In this document: piece by piece, positions 6,586-7,527 of the stretch
How the letters are laid out: the number at the start of each line of letters is the position of its first letter
Numbering within the stretch: position 1 is the first letter of the stretch
Made by a program: the position numbers and the translations under genes
From: an uncultured Pseudomonadota bacterium
GTDB lineage: Bacteria; Myxococcota_A; Polyangia; HGW-17
Assembly (NCBI GenBank): GCA_938004375.1
Contig: CALKWH010000166.1
Coordinates: 1 to 7,527 of the forward strand
Reading direction: 5' to 3'
Length of the DNA stretch: 7,527 nucleotides
The notes under the pieces: generated by a model
Seen by the model: only the letters and a program-made list of their open reading frames with translations
Database searches by the model: none
Told to the model about the DNA's origin: nothing

Positions 6586-7527
6586 CTAGTTGTTGTTCAC
6601 CATGGTGGGAGTGGTGGAGTCGGTCGTCGTGCCATTGCCCAGTTGGCCATACGTGTTCAACCCCCAACACCAGATCTTGTTTTCTTTGATACCGCAGGAG
6701 TGATTGACGCCAGTCCCGATCTGGGCCGCTCCGAGGATGAAGCCGGAGACCTGAGTTGGCAGAGAATGATCGGTGGTAGTTCCGTCGCCGATCTGACCAT
6801 AAGAGTTAACGCCCCAGCACTTGACAGTTCCGTTGACGATGGCACAGGCATATTCCATTCCCGCTGAGATGGCTGTGACCCCGGTGGTGAGGCCGGTGAC
6901 TTGTGTTGGATGGTTTTCGTCGTTTGTTGTGCCATTACCAATTTGTCCAGAAGAATTGTAACCCCAACACTTGGCTGCACCACTGGCGATGGTGCAGGTG
7001 TGATAAAAACCTGCGGTGATCACAGTACACCCCGAAGTGAGTCCGCTGACCTGAGTTGGATTGAGACTGTTGTTATAACTGAAATCGCCTAACTGCCCCG
7101 ACCAATTATCTCCCCAGCATTTCGCCGCGCCGTTGACGATTGCACAACTGTGGTCAAATCCCGCCGATATCACGGTGACCCCTGAGGTGAGTCCGCTGAC
7201 CTGAGTAGGCGTCAGTCGATCGGTGGAGGTTCCGTCGCCCAGCCGGCCAGAGCCATTGTTTCCCCAGCATTTTGCAGCACCGTTGATGATGGCGCAGGTA
7301 TGTTCTTGTCCCACCGATATCACGGTGACCCCGGAAGTGAGTCCGCTGACCTGAGTGGGCGTCAGTCGATTGGTGGAGGTTCCGTCGCCCAGCCGTCCAG
7401 AATTGTTGTTTCCCCAGCATTTTGCAGCACCGTTGATGATGGCACAGGTATGTTCTTTTCCCGCCGATATGGCGGTGACCCCGGAAGTGAGTCCGCTGAC
7501 CTGAGTGGGCGTCAGTCGATTGGTGGA
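6586..7527 (-). CDS. RCC1-repeat beta-propeller protein (5' partial, runs off right edge)
   Basis: The frame is open from the right edge to a TAG at 6586-6588, giving at least 313 residues; the true start lies beyond 7527. GTG codons inside, such as the one at 7321-7323, fall in the middle of a repeat and are not starts. The protein consists of six 50-residue RCC1-type units plus part of a seventh, each following the pattern AG..H.CAI..GAAKCWG.N..GQLGDGT....PTQVSGL. RCC1 units form blades of a propeller that usually binds other proteins. Each complete unit keeps two cysteines nine residues apart (C-x8-C-W-G), as in many bacterial RCC1 proteins. A disulfide within each blade, and hence export from the cytoplasm, is inferred; any signal peptide would be outside the window. 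The C-terminus ends abruptly after the last unit (TMVNNN). The ligand is unknown. Base composition is less GC-rich than the R-M operon, and the gene is convergent to it, so no functional link is indicated. Confidence 0.9.
   Translation of the reverse strand, partial: STNRLTPTQVSGLTSGVTAISAGKEHTCAIINGAAKCWGNNNSGRLGDGTSTNRLTPTQVSGLTSGVTVISVGQEHTCAIINGAAKCWGNNGSGRLGDGTSTDRLTPTQVSGLTSGVTVISAGFDHSCAIVNGAAKCWGDNWSGQLGDFSYNNSLNPTQVSGLTSGCTVITAGFYHTCTIASGAAKCWGYNSSGQIGNGTTNDENHPTQVTGLTTGVTAISAGMEYACAIVNGTVKCWGVNSYGQIGDGTTTDHSLPTQVSGFILGAAQIGTGVNHSCGIKENKIWCWGLNTYGQLGNGTTTDSTTPTMVNNN
6601..7527 (-). repeat. 150-bp tandem repeat array encoding the RCC1 units
   Basis: Units begin at 6601, 6751, 6901, 7051, 7201, 7351 and 7501 (the last cut by the window), each exactly 150 bp with no insertions. 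Units 7201-7350 and 7351-7500 differ at 12 positions by hand count (92% identity). The 27 bases at 7501-7527 are identical to 7351-7377. The unit at 6601-6750, which encodes the C-terminal blade, is the most diverged. Similarity rising to the right suggests recent duplication or conversion toward the 5' part of the gene. Confidence 0.92.

Noticed and set aside
6583..6607. Two 10-bp palindromes, CAACTAGTTG (6583-6592) and CACCATGGTG (6598-6607), near the RCC1 stop
   Set aside because: They are short and unrelated to each other, and they lie mostly in the coding end of the RCC1 gene. Chance cannot be excluded, and they do not form a terminator.
6601..7527. CRISPR-like regular repeats
   Set aside because: The 150-bp periodicity is coding: each unit translates to one 50-residue RCC1 blade, with no unique spacers.

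Overview
The window carries most of a Type I restriction-modification (R-M) operon on the + strand, followed by a convergent gene for a repeat protein on the - strand. The R-M genes are GC-rich (75% G+C by hand count at 601-660). Genes overlap by ATGA start/stop junctions and have clear Shine-Dalgarno sites. This suggests a high-GC bacterium, probably environmental, but nothing here fixes the phylum.

Layout. 1-104 is the last 33 codons of hsdM (methyltransferase). 101-1291 is hsdS (specificity subunit) with two AT-rich target-recognition domains between GC-rich conserved regions. 1293-2939 encodes a 548-residue AlbA_2 (Schlafen-like) / RecG-C-terminal-like GHKL ATPase-fold protein with winged-helix-like C-terminal segments. 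This is a known but poorly understood companion of Type I R-M operons. 2940-3078 is an unusually AT-rich stretch (37% G+C at 2941-3000). It holds a cluster of TGTCG-centred 12-bp motifs: three in a 12-bp-phased direct array, two inverted and one degenerate. One pair forms a perfect 9-bp inverted repeat. A 48-codon ORF spans the stretch and overlaps both neighbours by ATGA. 3079-6504 is hsdR (1141 aa), with a DUF4145-like N-terminus, a coiled coil, a PD-(D/E)xK nuclease, a DEAH-box translocase and an EcoEI-type C-terminal region. 6505-6585 is a short convergent intergenic gap. 6586-7527 (- strand, running off the window) encodes an RCC1-type beta-propeller protein made of exact 50-residue (150-bp) tandem repeats.

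How it works together. HsdM and HsdS form the modification enzyme, and HsdR adds the ATP-driven translocase/nuclease. The AlbA_2 protein lies between the modification genes and hsdR, directly before the motif cluster. The most interesting hypothesis is that this cluster is an operator/promoter that lets hsdR be controlled separately from hsdMS, possibly by the AlbA_2/winged-helix protein. That is inference; only the motif geometry and gene order are seen directly. The RCC1 gene is convergent, less GC-rich (52% at 7261-7320) and probably unrelated.
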